Source of the DNA: Hirudo medicinalis
Lineage: Eukaryota; Annelida; Clitellata; Hirudinida; Hirudinidae
Length of the DNA stretch: 11,551 bases
NCBI GenBank assembly: GCA_011800805.1
Contig: MPNW01000347.1
Location: forward strand, 58,455-70,005
Direction of reading: 5' to 3'
This document shows positions 1 through 7,900 of the stretch, piece by piece (within the stretch, counting starts at the first letter, position 1; each line of letters opens with the position of its first letter). The position numbers and the translations under genes are program-made. The notes below the pieces were generated by a model. The model worked only from the letters and a program-made list of their open reading frames with translations. It did no database searches and was not told the origin of the DNA.

Positions 1-886
1 GGCCTTTGTGAGTGTTGATTGTCACCAGTTCCTTCGAGTCGTCTTCGACTTCCATCTGCAGGTATGCATCAGCAAAGTCGATCTGAGTGAACCATGCGCC
101 TTGGTTCAGACGAGCAAAGATTTCATCAGGTGTTGGCAGAGGATGCCGGTGCATCTCTAGTGCTTCATTGAGTCCTGTCTTGAAATCATCGCAGATCATG
201 ACTGATCCGTTCTTCTTAGCAACTACAACAATCGGTGCAGCCCAATTGCTGTAGTCCACTTTCTTCAGAACTCCTTGTTGCACAAGACGTTCCAGCTCTG
301 CGCATTCACTGCTTCTTCCCGAGCAAATGGAATCTTCCTCTGTCGGAAGAAGATTGGACGTGTGCCCTGCTTGACTAACAGCTGCACCTTCGTCTTGCAT
401 TTCCACAACTCCTCTATGAAGACATCTGGAAACCCTCCAGCCAAAACTTTGACTAGGTGTCTTCCTTCTTCCTCTGGCTTCTGCTCAATCTTGCAGCAGA
501 TGGCATTGAAGGCCTTCTGAAGAGGTGGAGGTTGGTTCATCCACTCGATGCCCAGCAGCTGTTCGATATTTTCAGCCACATAGCAGCGACCATGGCCTGA
601 ATGTCCTCCGCAGGTAAACTGAACATCAAATTGACCCAGGACTTCTATCGGAGTTCCGTTTGCAGCACCCAGTGATGTTGTCGTTTTCTCAAGAGTCGGT
701 GAACCTATATGTTCCCAGGCCTCTCTTAATTACTGTGACATATGCACCAGAATCGAGCTACATCCTAACCTTGGTCTCACCAAAGCTGACTTCCGTGTAT
801 CTCCGATTAGCCTTGAGGTCACCTTCAATCTTCTTAATCCTAGGTTGTCTTGTTGGACCTCTTTTGTTGTGGCAGTCGTTCTGTGG
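1..886 (-). pseudogene. pol remnant: aspartic protease and N-terminal reverse transcriptase
   Basis: After the zinc knuckle the minus strand encodes a retropepsin-like segment with the active-site motif L-D-S-G-A (Asp codon at 752-754), preceded directly by a TAG at 758-760 and followed by further frame breaks. A clean frame then runs from about 660 through 579-305 and leads into reverse transcriptase (motif KVQLLVKQGTRPIFFRQRKI). A frameshift near 301-306 moves RT to another frame. That frame is open to the window edge for about 100 codons and contains YSNWAAPIVVVAKKNG, HPLPTPDEIFARLNQG and TQIDFADAYLQ. The first catalytic Asp of RT is at 77-79. The motifs fit Ty3/gypsy pol; the YxDD box and later domains lie beyond position 1. 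Non-functional because of the stops and frameshift. Confidence 0.88.
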
Positions 887-1023
887 ACAATCCTATTTCA
901 GGTGGAGCAAGGACCCACAAAGGAAGCAGGCTCCTTTGGTTGAAGCTCGAGGGTTCTCTTTGCTAGGGAGATCCTGTCGATTCTTCTTCCTCTGGTTGCC
1001 TCTCTGTACTGCATTCACAACAT

Positions 1024-1024
1024 N
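1024..1024. other. ambiguous base (N)
   Basis: A single N lies in the gag remnant. It is close to where the gag reading frame switches, so the exact break cannot be placed. Confidence 1.
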
Positions 1025-1350
1025 CCGGAGTTCGCGGCATGATGTGATCGGTGTAGCTGTTGTACGTCTCCAAGTCGAGCTTCGACAGTAGTGCCCCTGT
1101 TTTGTCATGGTCCGACAACTGCATCCCGTGGTTACCCAGCACAGCTTCGAAACGCTCCATCCACGTGGAAAAGGGTGTTCCAGACTCAGGATCATAGCTG
1201 AACTGCGTGATCTCTCTTATGAGCTCTGGAAGCAAGTCTGACTTACCTTCCACTGCTGTTACTGCTTTGGTCTGAGGTTGAATTGACTGAAGGAGCTGCA
1301 GAAACTTTTCCTCCCGCTTCTGACTATCTTCAAGAAGCTTTTCCCGCATC

Positions 1351-1434
1351 TCTTCATCTCGACGACGGTTTTCTTCATCTCAACGACGGTTTTCTTCATC
1401 TCGACGGCGGTTTTCTTCATCGCGTCGACGACTT
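1351..1434 (-). repeat. 21-bp tandem repeat in gag, four units
   Basis: Four 21-bp units start at 1351, 1372, 1393 and 1414. The first three differ by single bases and the fourth is more diverged. On the minus strand each codes for one R-R-R-D-E-E-N heptad, so the repeat lengthens a highly charged coiled-coil-like segment without changing frame. One unit carries a C-to-T change that creates the TGA stop at 1380-1382. Confidence 0.9.
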
Positions 1435-1477
1435 TCTTCCATTAACATCGTCATCATCGACATAAATTTATCCTCAG

Positions 1478-1495
1478 ATCCCATCCTCGTCGCCA
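1478..1495 (-). other. primer binding site, tRNA-Ser(GCU) type
   Basis: The minus strand reads TGGCGACGAGGATGGGAT just inside the LTR. From memory of metazoan tRNAs, this 18-mer is the complement of the 3' end, including CCA, of tRNA-Ser(GCU). Such a site primes minus-strand DNA synthesis in LTR elements. The gag start codon (1484-1482) lies inside it. Confidence 0.75.
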
Positions 1496-1497
1496 AA

Positions 1498-1663
1498 TGT
1501 TGTAACTCGCAGTTAGTCGATTACACCAAGACACTATAGACAACTACTTTATTCGCCAACGAATCCACACTACCTGACACATAACTAGGACTAGAACGAA
1601 CAAAAGGGAAGTTGCCGCTCCTAGCTCCTACATTAGCATGGATAGTTCAGTGCACCCACAACA
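1498..1663 (-). repeat. 5' LTR of the gypsy-type element
   Basis: On the minus strand this 166-bp segment begins TGTTGT and ends ACAACA, the short TG...CA inverted ends typical of LTRs. Two bases separate its end from the primer binding site. It contains one AATAAA polyadenylation signal (TTTATT at 1548-1553 on the plus strand). Its outer boundary is set only by the inverted ends, because the partner LTR is outside the window. The target-site duplication therefore cannot be checked here. Confidence 0.75.
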
Positions 1664-1675
1664 ATAATAATAATA
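1664..1675. repeat. short ATA/ATT repeat at the gypsy-hAT junction
   Basis: ATAATAATAATA lies between the LTR end and the hAT C-terminus. On the hAT strand it is a TAT/ATT run. The related hAT copy on the right also has an ATT run downstream of its transposase remnant (10831-10861). Confidence 0.8.
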
Positions 1676-2620
1676 CAATCAGTCACTTTACGTAAGGCAA
1701 GTAGGCATCACTTTAGCCAGTTACGCAAAGAAACCAGAGCGTTTACATTTCCTGGAAGCAGACATGATCGCATTGATGATATACCCTGTAGAACTGAACA
1801 CTCTTTCGCACGGAACAGATGTTGCCGGTAAACAAAGAATTGTCTGCATAAAACTGCCTAGGACAGGAAACCTATGGATATTGAATTTCCATCACATGAG
1901 AGAATCTTCTGTTTCTGGAATGGAAGCTTCTTCGTGGTACCGCATCAGCTCGGACTCTCCACTGTGTACTGCATCTGATTCGTCAGCTGAGGACTGCGAT
2001 TCAGAGTCACTCAGCAACAGAGTAAGTTTTCATCTCTTCGGCACAGGTGATCTTATCTCACTGTTGGATACTTCTTCTGTTGGATGTCCTGCTCGATGTT
2101 TTCGATCATAGAAGGCTCTGAATGCAGTTGACAATGCTGTCCATATCGCTTCTCGTTTTGATCATCTTATAAACGTTAGTCTCTTGTAACGTGGATCTAA
2201 GGCCACAGCCATTTGCAATGTTGACAAAGCATCAATGCCTTCGATTTTATTCGTGAAGTCGTTGAATGTCGAAGTTTTGAATCTCAATGTAACCTGGATC
2301 GTCATCATTAACCAATAACAATCTACGCAAAAATGCCTCTAACGGAAGAACGGCAGAACATGTCGCATATTGTTCACTCCCAACATATTCAGTAACATCT
2401 GCAAGTGAACCTAAGACTGACGTATATTTGGCCATTTTGTCCCAATCCGACTCTGTCAGTTTAGGTCCACTGTAGTTTTTTGGGTGATCAATATAATACT
2501 GTGTTATGGCATCTTTGACTTCCAACAATCTGGTCAACATCATGTAGGTACTGTTCCAATTGATCGTGCTTCAGAACTCTTCTGCCGGTCACTGTCGGCA
2601 ACGTCTTGATATTTGAGAGG

Positions 2621-2695
2621 ATGTTTGTGCCGAAGGTGATACGTTAGCGACGTATTTGAACCACGGAAAGCAAATTGTTTACTGCGTTCACTGCA
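2621..2695 (-). other. BED zinc-finger remnant of the hAT relic
   Basis: The minus-strand frame gives C-S-E-R followed by SKQFAFRGSNTSLTYHLRHK and a final H. That is the BED pattern C-x2-C-x15-H-x4-H with the second Cys codon changed to CGC (Arg, 2686-2684). The rest of the motif spacing is intact. Confidence 0.8.
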
Positions 2696-2832
2696 CGGGG
2701 TTTTAATCGATTAATTTTATTCCTTTTCGAGTTATTTTCGTTAGAAATGTTTTTAAGGATTTTTCTCATTCTTTGGTAATTACATTCTTGGATTTTAAGA
2801 ATTCACAGCTGGAGTTAGAGTCAGATATTTGT

Positions 2833-3240
2833 TTGGCCCGGTCCTTGTGCCGTTATTCTTGAATACGACCGTCAATGGCGCGATGAACAGTGGGTTATGA
2901 ATTTTCTATAGAAACTTACCAGACCTACGAAACAAACGTCTGAGCTGCATGATTGACTCGGGTAGCTTGTAATCCGCTATGGCCTTGACGTTGTCAGGGA
3001 TTAGTTGTATGCCTTATGCGCTCCCCTGGTGTCCAAGGAATGTCGTGGAAGCGAATTCGCACTTGTCCATGTTCATCGTGAAATGGAATTCGGCGAATCT
3101 CTTTATCCAGATGGTCTCGTCCATGAAGCGCTGGAGGGATTGGATTGCATTCAGGATTCCGACTGAAAACGGTTGAACTAATACAGGCCGAACGGTGTGC
3201 TTGAGCTCCTACAGTGTCCTGAAGCCGTCAGTCCTTTCTT
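2833..3240 (-). pseudogene. second gypsy reverse-transcriptase fragment, internally deleted
   Basis: The minus strand encodes, in order, a weak PF-x-V-G-x-x-N-A-x-Q-S-L-Q-RFMDE segment, NMDKCEFASTTFLGHQ, GIQLIPDNVKAIADYKLPES, QLRRLF and APLTVVFKNN. This is the order of the RT palm, thumb and connection region in Ty3/gypsy elements. The stretch between RFMDE and NMDKCEF is far too short, and the catalytic YxDD box is missing. At least three in-frame stops are present. No LTR or primer site is seen nearby. It is a separate insertion remnant from the element at 1-1663, although both point the same way. Confidence 0.82.
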
Positions 3241-4060
3241 CTTAGTAACTTTTCAAGCGGTTATAACCACCAAATAAATTACCATATTGCCGAAGGTAGT
3301 TGTTGTATAAGTGGATGTCTCAGAAAAAGTGTTTCGACTGACTTTTTATTCAATTTCTTAATTCATTATTACTATTGATAAAAATAAATTGTTAGACTTT
3401 GTCTTGATCCAAACTCGTTTGATCCCGTCCTGAAGAATGGTCATATTCAAAACTGATGTGCTGGTGCCTCGCAATAAATTTACTCGTTCATTTTTTGCAA
3501 CAAACGAAAATTGTTGGCTCTCCTTTACTATGAATTCTGAAAAAGTAATTCCACTAAATACTATTGGAATTGAGCTGTGTCTTCAACCCCATGTCTCCGC
3601 TTTTTTCTACGGTCTTGATAATAACTTTTTGGAAACGTCGATAGATGTCTCTTCGGTATCATCCAAATCACTATTTCACTGACCCTCTTTTTGGTTGAAA
3701 TAAATTTAAAAGAATTAATACTAAGATAATAGTATTAGTTGCTAAATATTAATATATACCTAGCTGTAATAATAAAATGTAATGTAATTATAGTAAATAA
3801 TAATATTAATAATAATATGAATAATAATGGATAGTGTAATTATAAAAATTTACAATATGATGTCTATAAGGTATGACTCGCATACAACTTCCGCACATTT
3901 TCCCAATAGTTAAAAATCGTAATAATAAAATTTAATTTGTTATGATTTGTTAAAGATGCTATGTGCATTGCTTCATAGGCTATGGATTTGCTTCAATCGT
4001 ACGTTTCAATTAAGCAATTTCTAAAAAAAAGTAGCCGCGTGTCTGAAACATGACCTGACG
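3241..4060. other. AT-rich stretch with no convincing gene
   Basis: Most of this is low-complexity AT- and TAA-rich sequence (especially 3690-3960), with a small dyad AATACTA...TAGTATT at 3717-3736. An open frame of 81 codons lies on the plus strand at 3437-3682 (begins MVIFKTDVLVPRNK). I recognise no domain, a TGA lies just upstream of its ATG, and a frame of that length is expected by chance in 11.5 kb of AT-rich DNA. I see no splice context that ties it to the BPI-like gene. Confidence 0.6.
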
Positions 4061-4090
4061 GCTCCTACCTGCTATCGATCCATGAAAAGG

Positions 4091-4099
4091 TATAAAAAG
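4091..4099 (+). promoter_or_regulatory. TATA box for the BPI-like gene
   Basis: TATAAAAAG is a strong TATA match. It lies about 800 bp before the coding start, with a likely transcription start near 4120-4130. The sequence around it (4025-4160) is less AT-rich than its flanks, as expected of a core promoter. It is not proven experimentally. Confidence 0.5.
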
Positions 4100-4120
4100 T
4101 ACAAGTCTGCTGTAAACAGA

Positions 4121-4226
4121 GACACGTCGTTGTGGTCTTACTTGATCGAATCTCTGTATTAGGCATGGCTTTAGACTCGTTTGCTTCCATAACTGCTCCG
4201 CTGAGAAGAATCAAGACGGATGGCAA
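4121..4226 (+). other. putative non-coding first exon of the BPI-like gene
   Basis: This segment runs from the TATA-predicted start to a modest donor (CAA|GTATTT at 4227). It contains an ATG at 4165 whose frame stays open to the donor. After splicing to 4876 that frame would overlap the signal-peptide start in a different frame, so it would act as an upstream ORF. If the mRNA is trans-spliced at 4875, this exon would not exist. Both ends are inferred. Confidence 0.35.
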
Positions 4227-4875
4227 GTATTTTACTTTTTATTTACTTTTTAAATGATCGAGGCGATTGTTTTAGAACCGGAGTGCAGGTTTATTCATTT
4301 GAGTTTAGGTTAAGTTGAAGTTGTGTATCCTTTTCCTTTGGGTAATATCCAAGCTAGTTCGAGCGTCGTGAATTTAATTTTTGAGGCAATTACTTGTAAT
4401 TATTGAGATTAACAGTAACTCTAACAGTTAATAATAGTTAGATAAGTTTGTATAAATTAAAAATATTTTAATATTTATGAGCAGTTGATAGCTGTGACCA
4501 CGAATTATCATATTGTTGTCGAATAAAATGTAATATGATTGATAAACGCAAATTTTTTTTTCTAAAGAATAATGTAATATTTATATTTGGTATTATGCAC
4601 TTAACTTATTATTTGAGAATTGTGAGAAATTATCAAATGCGCTGTAAAATTAAATTAATTGTAGATTTATATCAATTATATTAAATTATCAAATTATATC
4701 AGTTATAGGTTTGGTTTACTTTTTTTTTTAGTCAAGAGCATGAGAAACTAAGATAAGAAGCGAAATGTATCTGTAAATTGGAAATAGACTGTGTAGCCAA
4801 CAAAACAATTTTTGTCATAATTAACGCATAAAATAAAGGCCATGTAAATAAACATTACTTTAACTTTTTCAACAG
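4227..4875 (+). other. intron 1 (or outron) of the BPI-like gene
   Basis: AT-rich, ending in a strong polypyrimidine acceptor. Two GATAAG motifs (4441-4446 and 4752-4757) could be GATA-factor sites, but such short motifs also occur by chance. No repeats or coding segments are seen. Confidence 0.5.
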
Positions 4876-4889
4876 GAATTCAAATCATC

Positions 4890-4944
4890 ATGGCGATGAC
4901 ATGCAAGCTCCTTCTGGCTCTGGTTCTATTCCAAGAAGTGCTGG
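4890..4944 (+). CDS. BPI-like coding exon 1 (signal peptide)
   Basis: The exon follows a strong acceptor (CTTTTTCAACAG, ending 4875) and a 14-base leader. The hydrophobic core LLLALVLF is a classic signal peptide. It ends in phase 1 at a consensus donor G|GTAAGT (4945). Confidence 0.85.
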
Positions 4945-7900
4945 GTAAGTACTGTCAACCTAGATTGTAAAAAGTCACAGAATTGGTCACTGTATATTGG
5001 TTTGGCATCATGATTCTTGGTGAGAAGAAAAAAGCATCTCATCAGGTCGAACTAGGGTTTGCCCATCTAAAAGCTGGAATGGCGTCGCTGTTATAAAATG
5101 GAAAATTGGTTTCAGTTGTTTAAGTGAAAATGGCGAAAAATATCGTTCTGCGAGTTAAAATTTAATTATAAATAGCTTATCGATTAAAATATTTGTAACG
5201 AAATTTAAAATCGCATTTGATTAAATTGCAAAAAATGATAAAATTGTATTCCGAATGCTTAATAATAATCTATAATCTATTAAGACTAAGCTGGCTATTT
5301 GTTCCTTGAATTAGTTCAAGGAGAGCCAGGGCTAGATTTTGTCCTGACTCATTCAGGATTGAGAGGATTTGTCAATGAGACGATAGTTGAGGCTGTCAAC
5401 GAGATCAGGAATGGGATGCCACTCTTCAAGCAGCACAATCTGATCTCGGAAAACCATTACCTAGCATTCTGGAAAACAAGGGTTTGCTAGATTACTTAAC
5501 ATAATAATTAATTAACATAATGTGACGTTTTAGTGATCCACATCCCGAATCCATTTCTTGTTTTTTTTCTCTTTGTTTTTAATTTCTCTGGAGTAGTATT
5601 TATTACTGTTTTGTCTTTTCGGGGATTCCCTCCATTTTTTAAATATAGATATGCATCGATTCTCTTCATTACTTAAATTTAAATAATTAAGATATTGTCA
5701 GCTTGTAACTAAAAATAAAAATACAGGCTGTTAACTGTTTTTCATAGATTACTAAATTATGGAACTTAATAACAATCAGATTTCGGATGTAAACCTGCCA
5801 GCACCTACAGTGACCATGGTCAAAGGAAAAGGGATCAAGATTGATGTAAATGGCACATCCTTCAATGTGATGTCAGACTGGATTTATGAGCGAAGAGTGC
5901 AACCGAAAATTAGTTATAAAGGTTCAGTCTCAACATCAGTCAGAGAACTGAATGTGTCCCTGTACGCCGAAATCACAGAAGTTGAGGGCAAGTCAGCTGT
6001 CGGGCTAGTTTCATGTGATGCCTCGATCGGAGAATTCGATGCTGCTTTTGGAAATGACTCACCTCTGAACAGAATCGTCAGGTTAGTTTATTTTTGAAAC
6101 AACCTTGCAGTCTCAATCAATTTTTACTCAATTGAATTGATTTACTATCGATTCTAGGACGGCGTTTTGTTGACGTTAGTAGTGCGTTATAATTACTATT
6201 ACGCCATAATATAATAGTTATGCCGTTGTTACGAATGTTGTTGCGAACCGTTAGATGAGTTTCAAATGAATTATTAATTTATAATTTATTAATATCTAGT
6301 CTAATTATCTGTTCAAGACTGCTTGTGTAATATTTATACAAATCTGCACTCTTGGAGCTATTTTGATGAAACTTTATGTCCATAAAGATCATAGAAAATA
6401 AATTGTCTCTAAAAATTGCCTCTTAAACCGCTTGAAGTTATTTTACTTTAAAACTTTTGCGCTGTGATTGGTCTTAAATGGATCACTAGTTAAAAGTCAA
6501 TTTCTAAATACATTTTGATATATATTTGCATCTAATGTGTAACGGCCAAGTATTTATCTCTTGTTTATTTAAGCACTATGATTGGTCAGAGGTTATCTGA
6601 AATAGGTCATGCCGATGATGTAATATGTAATGAATATTATTAAAAACTATTATCTTTCGTTGTTTAAATAATTTTAGTGTTTATTAATTTATTTTTAATT
6701 GTCCCTGGAAGCGCCGGTTCTCGCAAGCTAGTTATTGGTAATTCTGAATTTGGAATTTGTTGCACTCTAGGTTTTACTATTTTTTTGTTAACACTGATTT
6801 ATTGTTTAGCAATTAACTGTATTTATCAACGTACATTGAGATTTGTTTTTAGAGGATCTTTTGGAGAACGACTGAAAGCTGACTGGGAGGAGGACACTTG
6901 CGGAGCAATCACTGAGGCTGTGGATGGTGTCATCCAAAAGAAACTTGCTTTCCTGAAGCCCTTCAAGTATGGATTTTTCCGCTTGGACTATCACTTGAAC
7001 AAGACGATTGTTGTGACTGAGAACTCAATCAAAGCATTTCTAAATGGACGGTTTGATGGAGACTCAGCCAAGTTAAAGGTTGGTTTTATTTGGTTTCGTA
7101 ACAATCCTTTAAGATCCAACTGATTTGATTAATATTAAATTTGATATTTTATGACAGGTAAGAATTAATTAATTAGTTATTAACTATTAGTCTTTTTACT
7201 TATATTTTGTTCAGTTATTTGATAATATTTTGTTAGCTGATAGCACAATGCTCCATTATCACATAATCTTGAGAGCACTATTATGATCCATTTATTTTTT
7301 TTTTTTTTAAGTTTATTTATATAGCGCCATAAGCGTGAGCGTCAGGGGCGCTTATACCATTTATATAGCGCCAGCTCCCAGGGGCGCTTTGTGGTGGTGC
7401 AAGCCGGGTTTCGAAAACGACACGTAACGACTGTTGCTTTTACCGTCGTTCGCAGGAACGCTACCCTCTGAGCTAACTTGCACCCCATTCATGGTATGAT
7501 CTATTTCATAATAATACTTTAAATAGTTTGAGTGCATAATTTATATTTTGTAGCCAAATTTTGTCGTTGCTAATAAAGTAACATAAAATGATAACGTTTT
7601 TTTTATCGACACTCCTTTCACAGGACATTAACATGGAGGTTCCAACTGACGAGATGTTCGGCGTGGCTATCTCCGAAGAAGTGCTTAACAGCGCTGTGAG
7701 GGCATGGTACAATGGGACATCCGCTGAATTTTCCTTTGTGAGGGACTTACAAGTGAGTAGTTACTTATTCGTTAAAGTAATGTAATCTTACTAGTCTGGT
7801 TATATAATTTTTATAATTTTTCAACTGTAATCAATTTATTTTAAATTAGTAAATTCAAATATGGACATTATTCTAAGCTCAACTGACTCTTATTTTATAT

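Larger units (their letters stand above)
887..1484 (-). pseudogene. gag remnant (coiled-coil N-terminus, capsid-like part, CCHC knuckle)
   Basis: The reading frame opens at ATG 1484-1482 inside the primer binding site. It encodes a charged N-terminus with RRRDEEN heptads, followed by a capsid-like stretch (FSYDPESGTPFSTWMERFEA and LLSKLDLETYNSY) like the gag of nematode gypsy elements. After about residue 130 the frame changes and a large part of gag seems deleted. A CCHC zinc knuckle (C-x2-C-x4-H-x4-C, 887-928) follows in another frame. Breaks are a TGA replacing an arginine codon at 1380-1382, a TAG within the knuckle at 893-895, a frame change near 1024-1040, and an ambiguous base at 1024. 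In a live element gag would package the RNA into particles; this copy cannot make a full protein. Confidence 0.8.
1..1663 (-). mobile_element. Ty3/gypsy-type LTR retrotransposon, truncated by window edge
   Basis: Read on the minus strand, the order is LTR (1498-1663), primer binding site (1478-1495), gag with coiled-coil start and zinc knuckle, aspartic protease, then reverse transcriptase running off position 1. This is the canonical 5' half of a gypsy-type element. It is dead: there are in-frame stops in gag, the knuckle and the protease, a frameshift at the start of RT, and an apparent deletion that makes gag far shorter than usual. The second half (RNase H, integrase, 3' LTR) must lie left of the window. 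Its LTR abuts the ATT-rich tail of a hAT relic, so it probably inserted into that older element. Family assignment comes from recognisable RT and protease motifs and from domain order; the exact lineage is not determined. Confidence 0.9.
1664..2730 (-). pseudogene. hAT-family transposase relic (BED finger to hATC domain)
   Basis: Read on the minus strand from 2730 down, the pieces come in the normal order of a BED-finger hAT transposase. There is a BED zinc finger (about 2695-2621), an N-W-N-S-T-Y-M-M-L motif opening a long core segment (2555-2247), then LQMAVALDPRY. An acidic serine-rich segment (LLLSDSESQSS) follows, and then the hATC dimerisation signature ATSVPCERVFSSTGYIIN. The protein would end at TGA 1710-1708. 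Damage includes loss of sequence between the BED finger and the core, frame changes near 2250 and 1765, a TGA at 1894-1892 where the family normally has a second Trp, and another TGA in the TFIR*SKR region. It resembles ZBED-like transposases. No terminal repeat is visible on the right; the 3' end is cut off by the gypsy insertion. The segment is closely related to the hAT copy at 10227-11124. Confidence 0.88.
7079..7623 (+). other. intron 5 of the BPI-like gene, carrying a SINE
   Basis: Starts GTTGGT and ends CTTTCACAG. About 200 of its 545 bases are an antisense SINE insertion (7294-7494). Confidence 0.8.

Noticed and set aside
660..1091. 143-codon plus-strand open frame
   Set aside because: It lies antisense to the gag/protease remnant, whose minus-strand motifs (zinc knuckle, D-S-G-A) are clear. 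It also reads through the N.
1351..1434. CRISPR-like array
   Set aside because: The units are contiguous 21-bp coding heptads without spacers in a retroelement gag.
1764..2111. 115-codon plus-strand open frame
   Set aside because: Antisense to the hAT C-terminal region, where the minus strand shows the hATC signature.
2979..3176. 65-codon plus-strand open frame
   Set aside because: Antisense to the second gypsy RT fragment, which has recognisable NMDKCEF and FLGHQ motifs on the minus strand.
3437..3682. 81-codon plus-strand open frame as a gene
   Set aside because: No recognised domain, a stop just upstream and no splice context; a frame of this length is expected by chance in this much AT-rich DNA.
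6677..6852. Hydrophobic N-terminal extension of exon 4 as a membrane segment
   Set aside because: It is intron read-through ahead of a strong acceptor. The frame joins correctly only when cut at 6853, and the extension has no family similarity.
7397..7483. A functional tRNA gene
   Set aside because: The anticodon arm is not recognisable, the T stem is mismatched, and the sequence continues into a SINE tail with poly(A) and target duplications.
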